Shown piece by piece: positions 25,411 to 35,820 of a DNA stretch of 64,000 bases. The notes beneath the pieces were generated by a model, which made no database searches, was not told the origin of the DNA, and saw nothing but the letters and a program-made list of their open reading frames with translations. Origin of the DNA: an uncultured Bacteroidales bacterium (GTDB lineage Bacteria > Bacteroidota > Bacteroidia > Bacteroidales > F082); NCBI GenBank assembly GCA_946407975.1, contig CAMJQC010000006.1, positions 1 through 64,000 of the forward strand. Direction: 5' to 3'. Position 1 is the stretch's first letter. Every line of letters begins with the position of its first letter. The position numbers and the translations under genes are program-made.

Positions 25411-26886
25411 CTACCTAAACAACCTGATGATGTCATTTCCATTGGCTAAGATAACCAAACCAAGCACCAAAATCAAGCCGACCGTTTCGGCCACCTCCAT
25501 AAACTTCTCACTGGGCTTACGGCGCGTGATGATTTCATAGAGCAAGAAGAGGATGTGTCCGCCATCGAGGGCAGGGATGGGCAGGATGTTCATCACGGCC
25601 AAAGCGATGGAAAGAAATGCCGTCAAGCGCCAGAACATGGCCCAATCGAATGTATCGGGGAAAATCTTGCCAATGGAGATAAAACCGCCCACGCTTTCGT
25701 AGGCCTTGGTCTTGGGCGTGAAAATCAGTTTCACTTGCTTCCAATAATCCGATAGTTCCTTGAAGGTCTTGGAAAATCCGGCAGGAATAGCCTCCAAGAA
25801 AGTGTAATCTTTCGTCTCTAGATTGAAATAGTTGGCGATAGGAGCCATATATACGCCGATATGGCCTTCTGCCGGAAGGTGCATCGCCAGTTGGATCGTA
25901 TCGAAGTCACGGATAGCACTCACTACAATGTCTTGGTCAAGATAGGATCCCAAAGCCTTGACAAAGTCCTGGTAATAAGGCGTTGGCGTACCGTTGATGC
26001 CGACGATGATGTCGCCTGCTTCCATGCCTGCTTCTTTCGCCACGGAGTTGTCGACGAATTCATAAGCCATAAACGGCGTTCTGAACGAGATGAAGTTGGG
26101 GTCTTGCGAGCCAAGCAATTTGGCCAAAGCATCTTCAGGCAAGGTGATGGTCATTCGCTGACCGTCGCGTTCCACGTCAATGGTTTTGGCTTTTTCGAGG
26201 ATGATCTGCATCGGAACATCAGAGAAATTCTCAATATATTTGCCATCTACCGCCAGGATTTTGTCACCGTCACGCAGGCCAAACTCATAGCCCAGGCTAT
26301 CTACCATGATACCGTACTTGTTGACTTCGGAAGTAGGCAGGTATTGCTCGCCATAACGTGAAAGAAGACCTATGTAAATCATAAAGGCTAGCAATACATT
26401 CATGAAGACGCCGCCTATCATGATAATGAAACGCTGCCAGGCAGGTTTAGAGCGGAACTCCCATTCCTTGGCTGGCTGTTTCATCTGTTCCTTGTCCATC
26501 GACTCGTCAATCATGCCGGCAATCTTGTTATAACCGCCAAGCGGGAACCAGCCGATGCCATATTCTGTGCTGTCGCTGCGCCGCCAGTCATCTTCAGGCA
26601 GCGTATCGAGGTCAATAGGCTTGTAATCCTTTTCTTTCTTGCCATCGGCATTGACGGTTTCAACTACTTCGTATTTGTCAGGTACATTCTTGGAAAAGAA
26701 ACGGCAACGCCATTTTCCATTCACTTTTTTGCAACGGAAGAGAGAGAATCCCCAGTCAAAAAAAAGATAGAATTTCTCCACCCTCACCTTGAAAATTTTA
26801 GCCGCTGCAAAGTGTCCAAACTCATGCAAGACAATTAAAATGGAAAGGGCAAGGATGAATTGAAGAATCTTACTAAGTATTACCAT
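25411..26886 (-). CDS. rseP: Site-2 membrane metalloprotease RseP
   Basis: Intramembrane zinc protease of the RseP/S2P family that cuts transmembrane segments, for example of anti-sigma factors. Zinc site HEFGH at residues 21-25 in the first helix and the partner motif LPIPALDGGH in a late helix; PDZ-like segments lie between (DGDKILAVDGKYIENF and AGMEAGDIIVGINGTPT). The characteristic GIGWFPLGGYNKIAGMIDES follows the first helix. Unusual: about 50 charged residues (roughly 55-105, with KWRCRFFSKN and DDWRRSDS) are inserted between helix 1 and that motif, making it 491 residues. Confidence 0.93.
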   Translation of the reverse strand: MVILSKILQFILALSILIVLHEFGHFAAAKIFKVRVEKFYLFFDWGFSLFRCKKVNGKWRCRFFSKNVPDKYEVVETVNADGKKEKDYKPIDLDTLPEDDWRRSDSTEYGIGWFPLGGYNKIAGMIDESMDKEQMKQPAKEWEFRSKPAWQRFIIMIGGVFMNVLLAFMIYIGLLSRYGEQYLPTSEVNKYGIMVDSLGYEFGLRDGDKILAVDGKYIENFSDVPMQIILEKAKTIDVERDGQRMTITLPEDALAKLLGSQDPNFISFRTPFMAYEFVDNSVAKEAGMEAGDIIVGINGTPTPYYQDFVKALGSYLDQDIVVSAIRDFDTIQLAMHLPAEGHIGVYMAPIANYFNLETKDYTFLEAIPAGFSKTFKELSDYWKQVKLIFTPKTKAYESVGGFISIGKIFPDTFDWAMFWRLTAFLSIALAVMNILPIPALDGGHILFLLYEIITRRKPSEKFMEVAETVGLILVLGLVILANGNDIIRLFR

Positions 26887-26918
26887 TTGGATAAAAGTCT
26901 ATTTAGATAAATAAGGGC

Positions 26919-26927
26919 GCAAAAATA
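26919..26927 (-). promoter_or_regulatory. Promoter -7 element for rseP
   Basis: Minus strand TATTTTTGC, full consensus match, 33 bases before the rseP start. Confidence 0.6.
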
Positions 26928-26968
26928 ATACATTTTCCCGTCGGGTGCTGTCGTTTTTCGACAAAGGC

Positions 26969-27865
26969 TCAATGTTTCTCAATGTTCATGTAGTCAGCGG
27001 GATTCAATGAAACGCCATTATGCCAGAGTTCAAAATGGAGATGTGGCCCCGTAGTCAAGTCGCCCGAGTCACCAAGAATGGCGATGGCCTCGCCTGCTTT
27101 CACAAAATCACCCTCACGCTTCAGTAGTGAAGCGTTGTGCTTGTAGATGGAAAAATAGCTGTTGGCATGCTGTATGCCAATGGTATAGCCGCCATCGATA
27201 CTCCAGGTGGAAAACACCACGATGCCGTCAAGCGTCGAATTGATAATTTGATTCTCCCCTGCCGCGATATCCACGCCATAATGTCGGTTGTTGGGATCAT
27301 AAGCCGCTGTGATTATGCCATTAAGCGGCACAAAGAAGACCTCTGCCTTCGGCAAACCAGGTGTTAAAACGACTTGTTTCTCGTCATATGGGGCATAATA
27401 CTGAGGTATTTCCAACTTCTCACGCAAAAGACTATCGTTAACTGAGTTTTGCCGCTCAAGACTGTCGATATCGGTACCTGGCAAAGGTGTAAAAATATCC
27501 AAATCGTCACGCAAACTATCTGTAATTTCATACCCGCCAATGATTCGCTGCAAGTTGTAAAAATACACATCTCTCTTTTGCATTTCATAGGCCAACGAAT
27601 CGGCTCGACGGCTGAGCAAATAGACCTCGCGGTTGAGACTGTCGTTAGCATATCCGGGAATTTTTTCACGAATTGGAGTGAACACAATGATGATCACCGT
27701 CAAGGCGATCAGCAACACTATGAAGCCTAATATGCTCAAGATGAGCGTCTTCATGTTCAAGTGAAATGTGAGCTCTGCATCCTTGTTTCCAAGACGAGAC
27801 AAGGTCACATGATATATCTTATTCAGCTTTTGCCACCAGCGTTCTTTCTTCTGTTCTTCTTCCAT
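26969..27865 (-). CDS. M23 family (LytM-type) peptidase, membrane anchored
   Basis: Likely periplasmic peptidoglycan endopeptidase or regulator of amidases. A cytoplasmic N-terminus leads to one membrane helix (about 37-60), a coiled-coil stretch with LSRRADSLAYEMQKRD, then the M23 domain at the C-terminus. Zinc ligands appear intact: HYGVDIA (His, Asp) and GPHLHFELW (His-Leu-His). 298 residues. Own promoter element at 27893; the gene ends 82 bases ahead of rseP on the same strand, and rseP has its own promoter. Confidence 0.92.
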   Translation of the reverse strand: MEEEQKKERWWQKLNKIYHVTLSRLGNKDAELTFHLNMKTLILSILGFIVLLIALTVIIIVFTPIREKIPGYANDSLNREVYLLSRRADSLAYEMQKRDVYFYNLQRIIGGYEITDSLRDDLDIFTPLPGTDIDSLERQNSVNDSLLREKLEIPQYYAPYDEKQVVLTPGLPKAEVFFVPLNGIITAAYDPNNRHYGVDIAAGENQIINSTLDGIVVFSTWSIDGGYTIGIQHANSYFSIYKHNASLLKREGDFVKAGEAIAILGDSGDLTTGPHLHFELWHNGVSLNPADYMNIEKH

Positions 27866-27892
27866 GTGTTAATGGTTGGAATAAAATAACTT

Positions 27893-27901
27893 GCAAAAAT
27901 A
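27893..27901 (-). promoter_or_regulatory. Promoter -7 element for the M23 peptidase gene
   Basis: Minus strand TATTTTTGC, full consensus match, 28 bases before the start codon. Confidence 0.6.
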
Positions 27902-27918
27902 CGAAATATTGTGAGACC

Positions 27919-27956
27919 AAAAAAAAGCGGAGGCGCACTCATGGTACGTCTCCGCT
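27919..27956 (-). terminator. Terminator after groEL
   Basis: Minus strand: AGCGGAG...CTCCGCT stem with further pairing inside (27926-27956), then eight T residues. It separates groESL from the M23 gene. Confidence 0.88.
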
Positions 27957-27990
27957 CGTTTGTATTAACAAACCTAGCCTTGAGGCGACA

Positions 27991-29640
<1,650 letters not shown>

Positions 29641-29669
29641 TTATTTGCTATTCTGTTAATGACCATTCA

Positions 29670-29948
29670 TTAAATGATTGCGATGACATCGGATTCACGC
29701 ATGATCATGAAATCCTTGCCGTCAATATGGAATTCGGTACCGGCATATTTGCCATAGATGACTTTGTCACCGACTTTCAAGGTCACGGCATTGTCCTTGG
29801 TGCCAGGTCCAACAGCGACGACCGTGCCACGCTGTGGTTTTTCTTTTGCTGTATCAGGAATAATAAGGCCACTAGCGGTCTTCTCTTCGGCGAGATCGGG
29901 TTCAATGACAACGCGGTCTGCCAATGGTTTGATGGATAATTTTGACAT
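29670..29948 (-). CDS. groES: Co-chaperonin GroES
   Basis: Ten-kDa lid of the GroEL cage. The 92-residue protein starts [17 protein letters not shown], has the mobile loop [19 protein letters not shown] that contacts GroEL, and ends ESDVIAII. It is first in the groES-groEL operon. The leader carries two inverted repeats but no CIRCE box. Confidence 0.98.
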   Translation of the reverse strand: MSKLSIKPLADRVVIEPDLAEEKTASGLIIPDTAKEKPQRGTVVAVGPGTKDNAVTLKVGDKVIYGKYAGTEFHIDGKDFMIMRESDVIAII

Positions 29949-29986
29949 AATGTTCTATTTTAATTGTGAATCAAATCCAAAATGCT

Positions 29987-30066
29987 GTCCGTTTGAGCGG
30001 ACGTCTCTATGGGTCACATTTCGTGCCAAACCGTAAAAACGTTTTTTTTGTCAGTTGGAGTGACAA
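29987..30066 (-). promoter_or_regulatory. Inverted repeats in the groESL upstream region
   Basis: Two short palindromes precede groES: GTCCG-N6-CGGAC at 29987-30002 and TTGTCA-N7-TGACAA at 30048-30066. No CIRCE element (TTAGCACTC-N9-GAGTGCTAA) and no TAnnTTTG box is seen between groES and secG. The outer palindrome may be the operator or stress promoter (inference). Confidence 0.4.
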
Positions 30067-30098
30067 TATGACACTTCTTATGACGAAAAAACATCGAC

Positions 30099-30130
30099 AA
30101 AAAAATGCCGAAACGCAAGCGTCCCGGCAT
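30099..30130 (-). terminator. Terminator after secG
   Basis: Minus strand: ATGCCG and CGGCAT outer arms with inner ACGC/GCGT pairing (30105-30130), followed by six or more T residues. It closes the pheT-to-secG gene series. Confidence 0.85.
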
Positions 30131-30156
30131 CTTTTTTCCCTTTTTCTGATACGGCC

Positions 30157-30531
30157 TTATTCGGCTGGTGCTTCAGCTGGAGTCTCAGCTGGCTGGTCGG
30201 CAGGTTCCGTCATGGATTCAACGGGAGCAGCCTCGGCAGGAGCTGCGGGCATGGTGTTTTCAATCTGTTTGCGCATCTCGGTGTCTAACGCATTGCCCGA
30301 CTTGACGTTCTTGGGAATGGTGATGCTTGAAATCAAGCACAATACCACCAATATGGCAGCCATCGTCCAAGTCGCTTTTTCAAGGAAATCGGTCGTCTGA
30401 CGAACGCCCATCACCTGGTTTGCTCCACCAAAATTGGAAACCAAACCGCCACCTTTCGAGTTCTGAACCAGAACCACCAATCCTAATAAAACACTGACTA
30501 TCAGGATTAAAACAACTATAAATGTTTGCAT
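30157..30531 (-). CDS. secG: Preprotein translocase subunit SecG
   Basis: Small inner-membrane part of the SecYEG channel. Two membrane helices (residues 3-22 and about 55-73) flank the conserved VVLVQNSKGGGLVSNFGG segment. The 124-residue protein ends in an Ala/Pro/Glu-rich tail, common in Bacteroidota SecG. It begins 3 bases after the TPR gene ends. Confidence 0.95.
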   Translation of the reverse strand: MQTFIVVLILIVSVLLGLVVLVQNSKGGGLVSNFGGANQVMGVRQTTDFLEKATWTMAAILVVLCLISSITIPKNVKSGNALDTEMRKQIENTMPAAPAEAAPVESMTEPADQPAETPAEAPAE

Positions 30532-30534
30532 ATT

Positions 30535-31347
30535 CTAAAAATTATTATTTGATTTTCGTAGTGCTTCAATTTGGGCTGCAAAGTAAACACTTTTTTCTGG
30601 ATATTTCAAACTTAATTTTTCATAAACTGAAATTGCCTTTTCAACATATCCCTGTCCGGCGTAGATCTTGGCTAAAGTTTCACTCACAATATTCTCCTGG
30701 TCGATAATACTGTTTTGCGCCACTGAAATGGGATTGTAAAACTCTGCTTTCGGGCGAGAGATGCTTGGATTCTCCACAATAAACTTATCAATCAGTTCTT
30801 TCTTTGACAACTTCTTGGGGCGTTTCTTCTCTTCCTCGTTACGCTGCCTCTCAGCCTCCATTTCCTTCAACCGGGCCGCAATGATTTCTTTCAACTCATC
30901 CAATGACTTGCGCTTTTCGTCCAGCAAAGCCATCTCGGCTGAAAGTTCTTCTTCGCTTCCGCTCAGATTGATTTCAGGAATGATAAACACCTTTTCACGT
31001 ATGACCGACTTGTCCTCTGGGACCTCGATGCTTTCTGCGGCTTTGAAGATGCTGTCATGTTCCTTATATTCATCTGGAAGATCTATCAGTTCATCCCGTT
31101 TCTCCCAACGATGACGCGCAATCAGCGAGAACAGCCTTAGCTTATCCCTATTAGGAATCATGCTGGCGGACTTCCTTAGCTGCATAGGGTAACGCTCGTC
31201 GTCGGCATTCTGATAGCCCATGGCTAAAAGAGCCTGCCCAATGGAAAAATAGGGATAGCGATTGACAAGGTCTTCCATCTGAAATACGGCATCACCTAAC
31301 AATAGTTCAGGACGATTGATGTATTTTGGTAGTGCGTCAGATTCCAT
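30535..31347 (-). CDS. Conserved protein with C-terminal TPR-like repeat, function unknown
   Basis: A 270-residue protein without a signal peptide. The N-terminus is helical (LEDLV-like MEDLVNRYPYFSIGQALLAM), the middle is a highly charged predicted coiled coil (about 130-185, EEEKKRPKKLSKKE), and the C-terminus has a tetratricopeptide-like unit (SETLAKIYAGQGYVEKAISVYEKLSLKYPEKS). I recognise this kind of protein next to secG and lptE in other Bacteroidota, but no function is established. It sits 3 bases before secG and 24 bases after lptE. Confidence 0.8.
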   Translation of the reverse strand: MESDALPKYINRPELLLGDAVFQMEDLVNRYPYFSIGQALLAMGYQNADDERYPMQLRKSASMIPNRDKLRLFSLIARHRWEKRDELIDLPDEYKEHDSIFKAAESIEVPEDKSVIREKVFIIPEINLSGSEEELSAEMALLDEKRKSLDELKEIIAARLKEMEAERQRNEEEKKRPKKLSKKELIDKFIVENPSISRPKAEFYNPISVAQNSIIDQENIVSETLAKIYAGQGYVEKAISVYEKLSLKYPEKSVYFAAQIEALRKSNNNF

Positions 31348-31371
31348 AGTTCTTTGTCGTCTTATTTAAGT

Positions 31372-31881
31372 TTACCAATTGACCAAGGCCTTGTTAAAAA
31401 CGTCCTCCACCAAGGCTTCAATAATGGTGGCTGTCAGAGCGTCCTGCACGGAGTTCAAGTCCTGGTCGCTGGGATAGTCTTCATAATGTGTGAAACGGGT
31501 CTCGAAATTCTTGGTCTCATCAAAACGGTTGACAAAACGCACATTGACCGTTATGGTAAGACGGTTCAGGGCGGCTGTCTGGCCTGCTGTGATGGCCACG
31601 GGACTCGTTTTGTAGTCGGTGATCTCGCCTTCAAATGACAGGTCACCGCCCGATTCAACCATATCGAGTGGCGTCTGATTCATCATGGCATCGCGCAAAG
31701 CCGTGCTGAAATCGTTGCTCAGGGTCGGGTTGACAAGTTGAGCGTGATTGGGGAAATACTGCACCGAAACGGTCTTCGCTTCAGCGGGGATGGACGCTCC
31801 AGAGAACGAATAGACACCGCAGCCGTGCATGAGCAGGCAGAACACAAGAGAAAAAGCCGATGCCAAGGTGCGCATTCTCAT
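31372..31881 (-). CDS. lptE: LPS-assembly lipoprotein LptE
   Basis: Outer-membrane lipoprotein that plugs LptD during LPS delivery. Lipobox LLMHGC followed by GVYSFSGASIP, the characteristic Bacteroidota LptE opening; then KTVSVQYFPNHAQLVNPTLS and the C-terminal helix with VEDVFNKALVNW. 169 residues. Its start overlaps the sigma-54 activator stop by four bases (ATGA), so the two are translationally coupled. Confidence 0.88.
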   Translation of the reverse strand: MRMRTLASAFSLVFCLLMHGCGVYSFSGASIPAEAKTVSVQYFPNHAQLVNPTLSNDFSTALRDAMMNQTPLDMVESGGDLSFEGEITDYKTSPVAITAGQTAALNRLTITVNVRFVNRFDETKNFETRFTHYEDYPSDQDLNSVQDALTATIIEALVEDVFNKALVNW

Positions 31882-33113
31882 AACTTGATATCGTATTCCT
31901 TAATCTTACGATATAGCGTGCGTTCGCTGATACCCAGCTCGGCAGCGGCATCCTTGCGTTTGCCATTAAAGCGTTCCAAGGCTCTAATGATCATCTCTTT
32001 CTCATGATGTTCCAAAGAAAGCGTTCCCAATTCTTTCTGTTGCGGTTCTTCAGGAGTAATAACCTCTTCAAAGGCCTGTTCGTCATCCTCATTGTTATCC
32101 TTATTGACGCGGGTCACGACCGTATTGCCGATATGGGCGACAGGCGCATCTAGAGGAGTCTGCACAAACGAGACATGTTCCACGTGTTGACCATTGGATA
32201 ATTTGCTGACAACAGAACGCAGATCATTAATATCCTGTTTCATCTCGAACAAGACCTTATAAAGAATATCGCGCTCCGACATGCCTTCGGTCTCACCTGC
32301 CTGATGAAGCAAAACCGGCAAATTCAGATTCTTGTTCACCGGCAGATAACGCTCTAAAGTAGACGCATCGATGGTGCGCTGCGTCTCCATAATGCAGATT
32401 TGTTCCGTGACGTTTTTCAATTGACGTATGTTGCCTTCCCATCTGTAGTTTTCCAACACCTTTACAGCATCAGGCGTCAGATTAAGCGTTGGAATTCTAT
32501 TATGTTCAGCAAAATCGGAAACGAATTTTCGAAACAGCAGATGGATGTCTTCTTTACGTTCACGAAGCGCAGGAATGTGTATCGGGATGGTGTTCAATCG
32601 GTAATATAAATCCTCTCTGAACTTCCCTTTCTGAATGGCTTCCGATAGGTTGAGATTGGTTGCGGCCACCACACGCACATCTGTCTTCATCACTTTTGAA
32701 CCACCCACTTTGATGAATTCGCCGTTTTCCAGCACACGAAGCAATCGAGCTTGAGTAGATAAAGGCAATTCGCCTACTTCGTCCAAAAACAGGGTGCCTT
32801 TGTCGGCTGTCTCAAAATAACCCTTACGGTCAGCGATGGCCCCGGTGAAAGAACCTTTTTCGTGTCCGAAAAGCTCCGAATCGATAGTACCTTCGGGAAT
32901 GGCGCCGCAGTTGATGGCAAAATATGGCCCATGCTTACGGTTACTGTATTGGTGGATAATTCTGGGAAACACGTCTTTACCCGTTCCACTCTCACCAGTA
33001 ATAAGCACCGTCAGGTCGGTAGAAGCCACTTTTGTTGCCACCTCTATGGCTCGTTCCAATTGCGGGTCATTACCAATGATGCCGAAGGTCCGTTTTATAG
33101 TCTGTAAATCCAT
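31878..33113 (-). CDS. Sigma-54-dependent transcriptional activator without a receiver domain
   Basis: AAA+ enhancer-binding protein: Walker A GESGTGKD at residues 40-47, the sigma-54 contact loop GSFTGA at 87-92 (Ser in place of the usual Ala), Walker B LFLDEVGELP, the Arg-finger region FREDLYYRLN, and a Fis-type helix-turn-helix at the C-terminus (RKDAAAELGISERTLYRKI). There is no N-terminal receiver, GAF or PAS domain, so activity may be set by level or by partner. 411 residues. It lies 37 bases after pheT and overlaps lptE by four bases. Confidence 0.93.
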   Translation of the reverse strand: MDLQTIKRTFGIIGNDPQLERAIEVATKVASTDLTVLITGESGTGKDVFPRIIHQYSNRKHGPYFAINCGAIPEGTIDSELFGHEKGSFTGAIADRKGYFETADKGTLFLDEVGELPLSTQARLLRVLENGEFIKVGGSKVMKTDVRVVAATNLNLSEAIQKGKFREDLYYRLNTIPIHIPALRERKEDIHLLFRKFVSDFAEHNRIPTLNLTPDAVKVLENYRWEGNIRQLKNVTEQICIMETQRTIDASTLERYLPVNKNLNLPVLLHQAGETEGMSERDILYKVLFEMKQDINDLRSVVSKLSNGQHVEHVSFVQTPLDAPVAHIGNTVVTRVNKDNNEDDEQAFEEVITPEEPQQKELGTLSLEHHEKEMIIRALERFNGKRKDAAAELGISERTLYRKIKEYDIKL

Positions 33114-33150
33114 TCCGTTACATTTTGTCCTCGGAAAAACACCCTAATCT

Positions 33151-35619
33151 TTATCTTAACACAGCGCCAAGCTGTTGCTCTAAAGCGCTTTGAATACGGT
33201 TCATCGTCTTTTCAATGACCTTATCCGTCAACGTAGTCGTGGGTGACATCAGAACGAAACTCATGGCGTATTGCTTCTTGCCTTCCGGAATCTTATCGCC
33301 TTCGTACACATCGAAAAGACTGATGGACTGGAGCAATTTGCTTTCTGCAGCAATCGCCACTTGTTGAACCTGCTCAAAATGGACGTTCTTATCGAAAATC
33401 AAGGCCAGATCGCGGCGTACTGCCGGGAACTTGGAGAGCGGGACATACTGGATGTCGTGCGCTTTGGCAAAATGCTTAACCATCACGGTCCAGTTGAATG
33501 TGGCATGAAAAACATCTTTCTTCACGTCGAACAGTTTAAGTGCCTTTTTGCCCATCTTGCCCATGACAACGATTTCTTCGCCATCAACTGAATAAGAGGT
33601 GGCGTATTCGTAATGCGACAACGTGCTGGGGCTCGCTTTAAGCTTATCCATGTCGAAACGCATCAGGCGCAGGATTCTCATCACGAATTGTTTCAGGTCA
33701 AAATAATCCAAAGCCTTCACCTGATTGTTCCACAGTTCTTCGTCACGATTGCCTGTAAGGAAAAGGTCGAGGCATAGGTGCTCTGAATAAGGGGCCAGTG
33801 CATGCTTATCGTCAGGGGTGACTTTAGCATTAAAAGCATAGACGTTGCCAAATTCAAAGAGCTTCATGTCATTCACTTTGCGGTTCTGGTTGTACGCAAT
33901 TGATTCCAGCCCACCCCAAAGTAACGTTTGTCGCATTACGTTAAGATCGCTGCTTAACGGATTGAGTATCTTAACGTTTTTATCCTCATCAAAGGCGTCG
34001 AAAGCCGCGCTATAGGCCGATTTGGTAAGCGAGTTGTTCATGATTTCGAAGAAACCGTTGGACACCAGCATGTCTGAAATCTTCTGTTGCAGCTTGTCGG
34101 CATCAGGCTTGTTGGTGCGGCTGATATAAGCGCTGATCGTATCCGGAATGGCAATATTGTCATAACCGTAAATACGGAGAATCTCTTCCACTATGTCGGC
34201 GGGACGGGTCACATCGACCTTGCAAGTAGGAACATCGACTAAGACATGTTCTTCATTCTGTTCTAAGATCTTACAATCAAGGCTGTGAAGGATCTTGACC
34301 GCATCATTCTTATCAATTGCCTGACCCGCAACTTTATTGAGGTAGGCAAATTTCAAATCCACTCGAGCGGGCTTGAAGTCATCATTTTTTACATCCTTGA
34401 TTTCGGAAGATATAATACCGCCAGCGAGTTCTTTTATTAATAATGCGGCACGTTTCAGCGCATACAATGTGATGTTCGGGTCGGCACCACGTTCGAAACG
34501 GAACGAAGCATCGGTCTGCAGGCCATGGTATTTTGACGTCTTACGGATAGAAGTCGGATTGAAGTAAGCGCTCTCGAGAAAAACGTTGGTCGTTTCCGCG
34601 GTCACGCCCGATTTTTGTCCTCCGAAAACGCCAGCGATACACATAGGTTCCTTAGCGTTGCATATCATCAAATTGGTCGGGGCAAGTTTGCGCTCCACTC
34701 CGTCAAGGGTAATGAAGGGAGTGTCTTTAGGCATGCACTTCACCACAATCTTTTTGCCTTCGATTTTGTCGGCATCAAAAGCATGAAGCGGCTGCCCAAT
34801 CTCCATCAGCACATAATTAGTGATATCCACCACGTTGTTGATGGGACGCAGTCCGATGGCGGAAAGGCGGTTCTTCAGCCAGGCAGGTGAATCGCCCACT
34901 TTCACGCCGCTGATGGTCACACCAGAATAGCGGGGACATGCTTCTGCATCTTCCACCACCACATCAATATCGTTATCCCTATTATCTACTTTAAAAGTCT
35001 CAACTGATGGAATAATCAGATGATATTTGTCGGTATGTTCGCGCTGGTTTAAGGCGGCTACGACATCACGGGCAGAGCCGATATGCGAAGTGGCGTCAGA
35101 GCGATTGGCAGTCAAACCGATTTCATATGTATAGTCTTGTTCCACAGGAAAATAGAAGGATGCTGGCTTGCCTACTTCATAACTATCTGGCAACACCATA
35201 ATGCCTTCATGCGATGAGCCTAACTGGAGCTCGTCTTCAGCACAGATCATACCTTCCGAAACTTCGCCACGGATTTTTCCTTTTTTGATGACAAAACTCT
35301 CATTATCCTTCCACAGTTCGCAACCGATGGTAGCCACTAGAACTTTCTGCCCGGCAGCAACATTCGGAGCACCACAGACGATATGCAGAGGCTCTTCTCC
35401 ACCACAATCGACGGTAGTGATGTGAAGATGATCGGAATTCGGGTGATCAATACAAGTAAGAACCTTGCCCACGACAACGCCCTTCAGGGCGCCTTTTACC
35501 GATTCGAAAGGAATGAGATCCTCCACTTCAAGACCCGTACCCGTCAGCACTTCGCTGAGTTGCTGTGCCGATAAATCGCAGTTGACATACTGTTTTAACC
35601 AATTATAAGAAATCTTCAT
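33151..35619 (-). CDS. pheT: Phenylalanyl-tRNA synthetase beta subunit
   Basis: Beta chain of the PheRS heterotetramer. Order: tRNA-binding OB domain near residues 40-150 (VVVGKVLTCIDHPNSDHLHI), B3/B4 editing region, B5, a synthetase-like core, and the C-terminal anticodon-binding domain (PLSKFPAVRRDLALIF). 822 residues, full length. The alpha chain pheS is not in the window. First gene of the pheT-activator-lptE-TPR-secG series, with its own promoter. Confidence 0.97.
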   Translation of the reverse strand: MKISYNWLKQYVNCDLSAQQLSEVLTGTGLEVEDLIPFESVKGALKGVVVGKVLTCIDHPNSDHLHITTVDCGGEEPLHIVCGAPNVAAGQKVLVATIGCELWKDNESFVIKKGKIRGEVSEGMICAEDELQLGSSHEGIMVLPDSYEVGKPASFYFPVEQDYTYEIGLTANRSDATSHIGSARDVVAALNQREHTDKYHLIIPSVETFKVDNRDNDIDVVVEDAEACPRYSGVTISGVKVGDSPAWLKNRLSAIGLRPINNVVDITNYVLMEIGQPLHAFDADKIEGKKIVVKCMPKDTPFITLDGVERKLAPTNLMICNAKEPMCIAGVFGGQKSGVTAETTNVFLESAYFNPTSIRKTSKYHGLQTDASFRFERGADPNITLYALKRAALLIKELAGGIISSEIKDVKNDDFKPARVDLKFAYLNKVAGQAIDKNDAVKILHSLDCKILEQNEEHVLVDVPTCKVDVTRPADIVEEILRIYGYDNIAIPDTISAYISRTNKPDADKLQQKISDMLVSNGFFEIMNNSLTKSAYSAAFDAFDEDKNVKILNPLSSDLNVMRQTLLWGGLESIAYNQNRKVNDMKLFEFGNVYAFNAKVTPDDKHALAPYSEHLCLDLFLTGNRDEELWNNQVKALDYFDLKQFVMRILRLMRFDMDKLKASPSTLSHYEYATSYSVDGEEIVVMGKMGKKALKLFDVKKDVFHATFNWTVMVKHFAKAHDIQYVPLSKFPAVRRDLALIFDKNVHFEQVQQVAIAAESKLLQSISLFDVYEGDKIPEGKKQYAMSFVLMSPTTTLTDKVIEKTMNRIQSALEQQLGAVLR

Positions 35620-35695
35620 ATTCTAATGTGTTAACTCTCAATTTTTTAGACAAAAAAACATCTGACACCAAAAAATCTTGGCATCAAAAGACTTT

Positions 35696-35704
35696 GCAAA
35701 GATA
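35696..35704 (-). promoter_or_regulatory. Promoter -7 element for pheT
   Basis: Minus strand TATCTTTGC, full consensus match, 77 bases before the pheT start; divergent from the kinase promoter at 35796. Confidence 0.5.
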
Positions 35705-35795
35705 GGCTTTTCTGCCAAAATGTCACATTTTTTTGAACAAAAAATGAAATAGACGAAAAAGGGGAAGAAAAATCACCTATTTATAAAAAATGCAG

Positions 35796-35804
35796 TATCT
35801 TTGC
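35796..35804 (+). promoter_or_regulatory. Promoter -7 element for the kinase-porW operon
   Basis: TATCTTTGC, full consensus match, 17 bases before the kinase ATG at 35821. Confidence 0.65.
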
Positions 35805-35820
35805 CCCAAATTCCATAACT

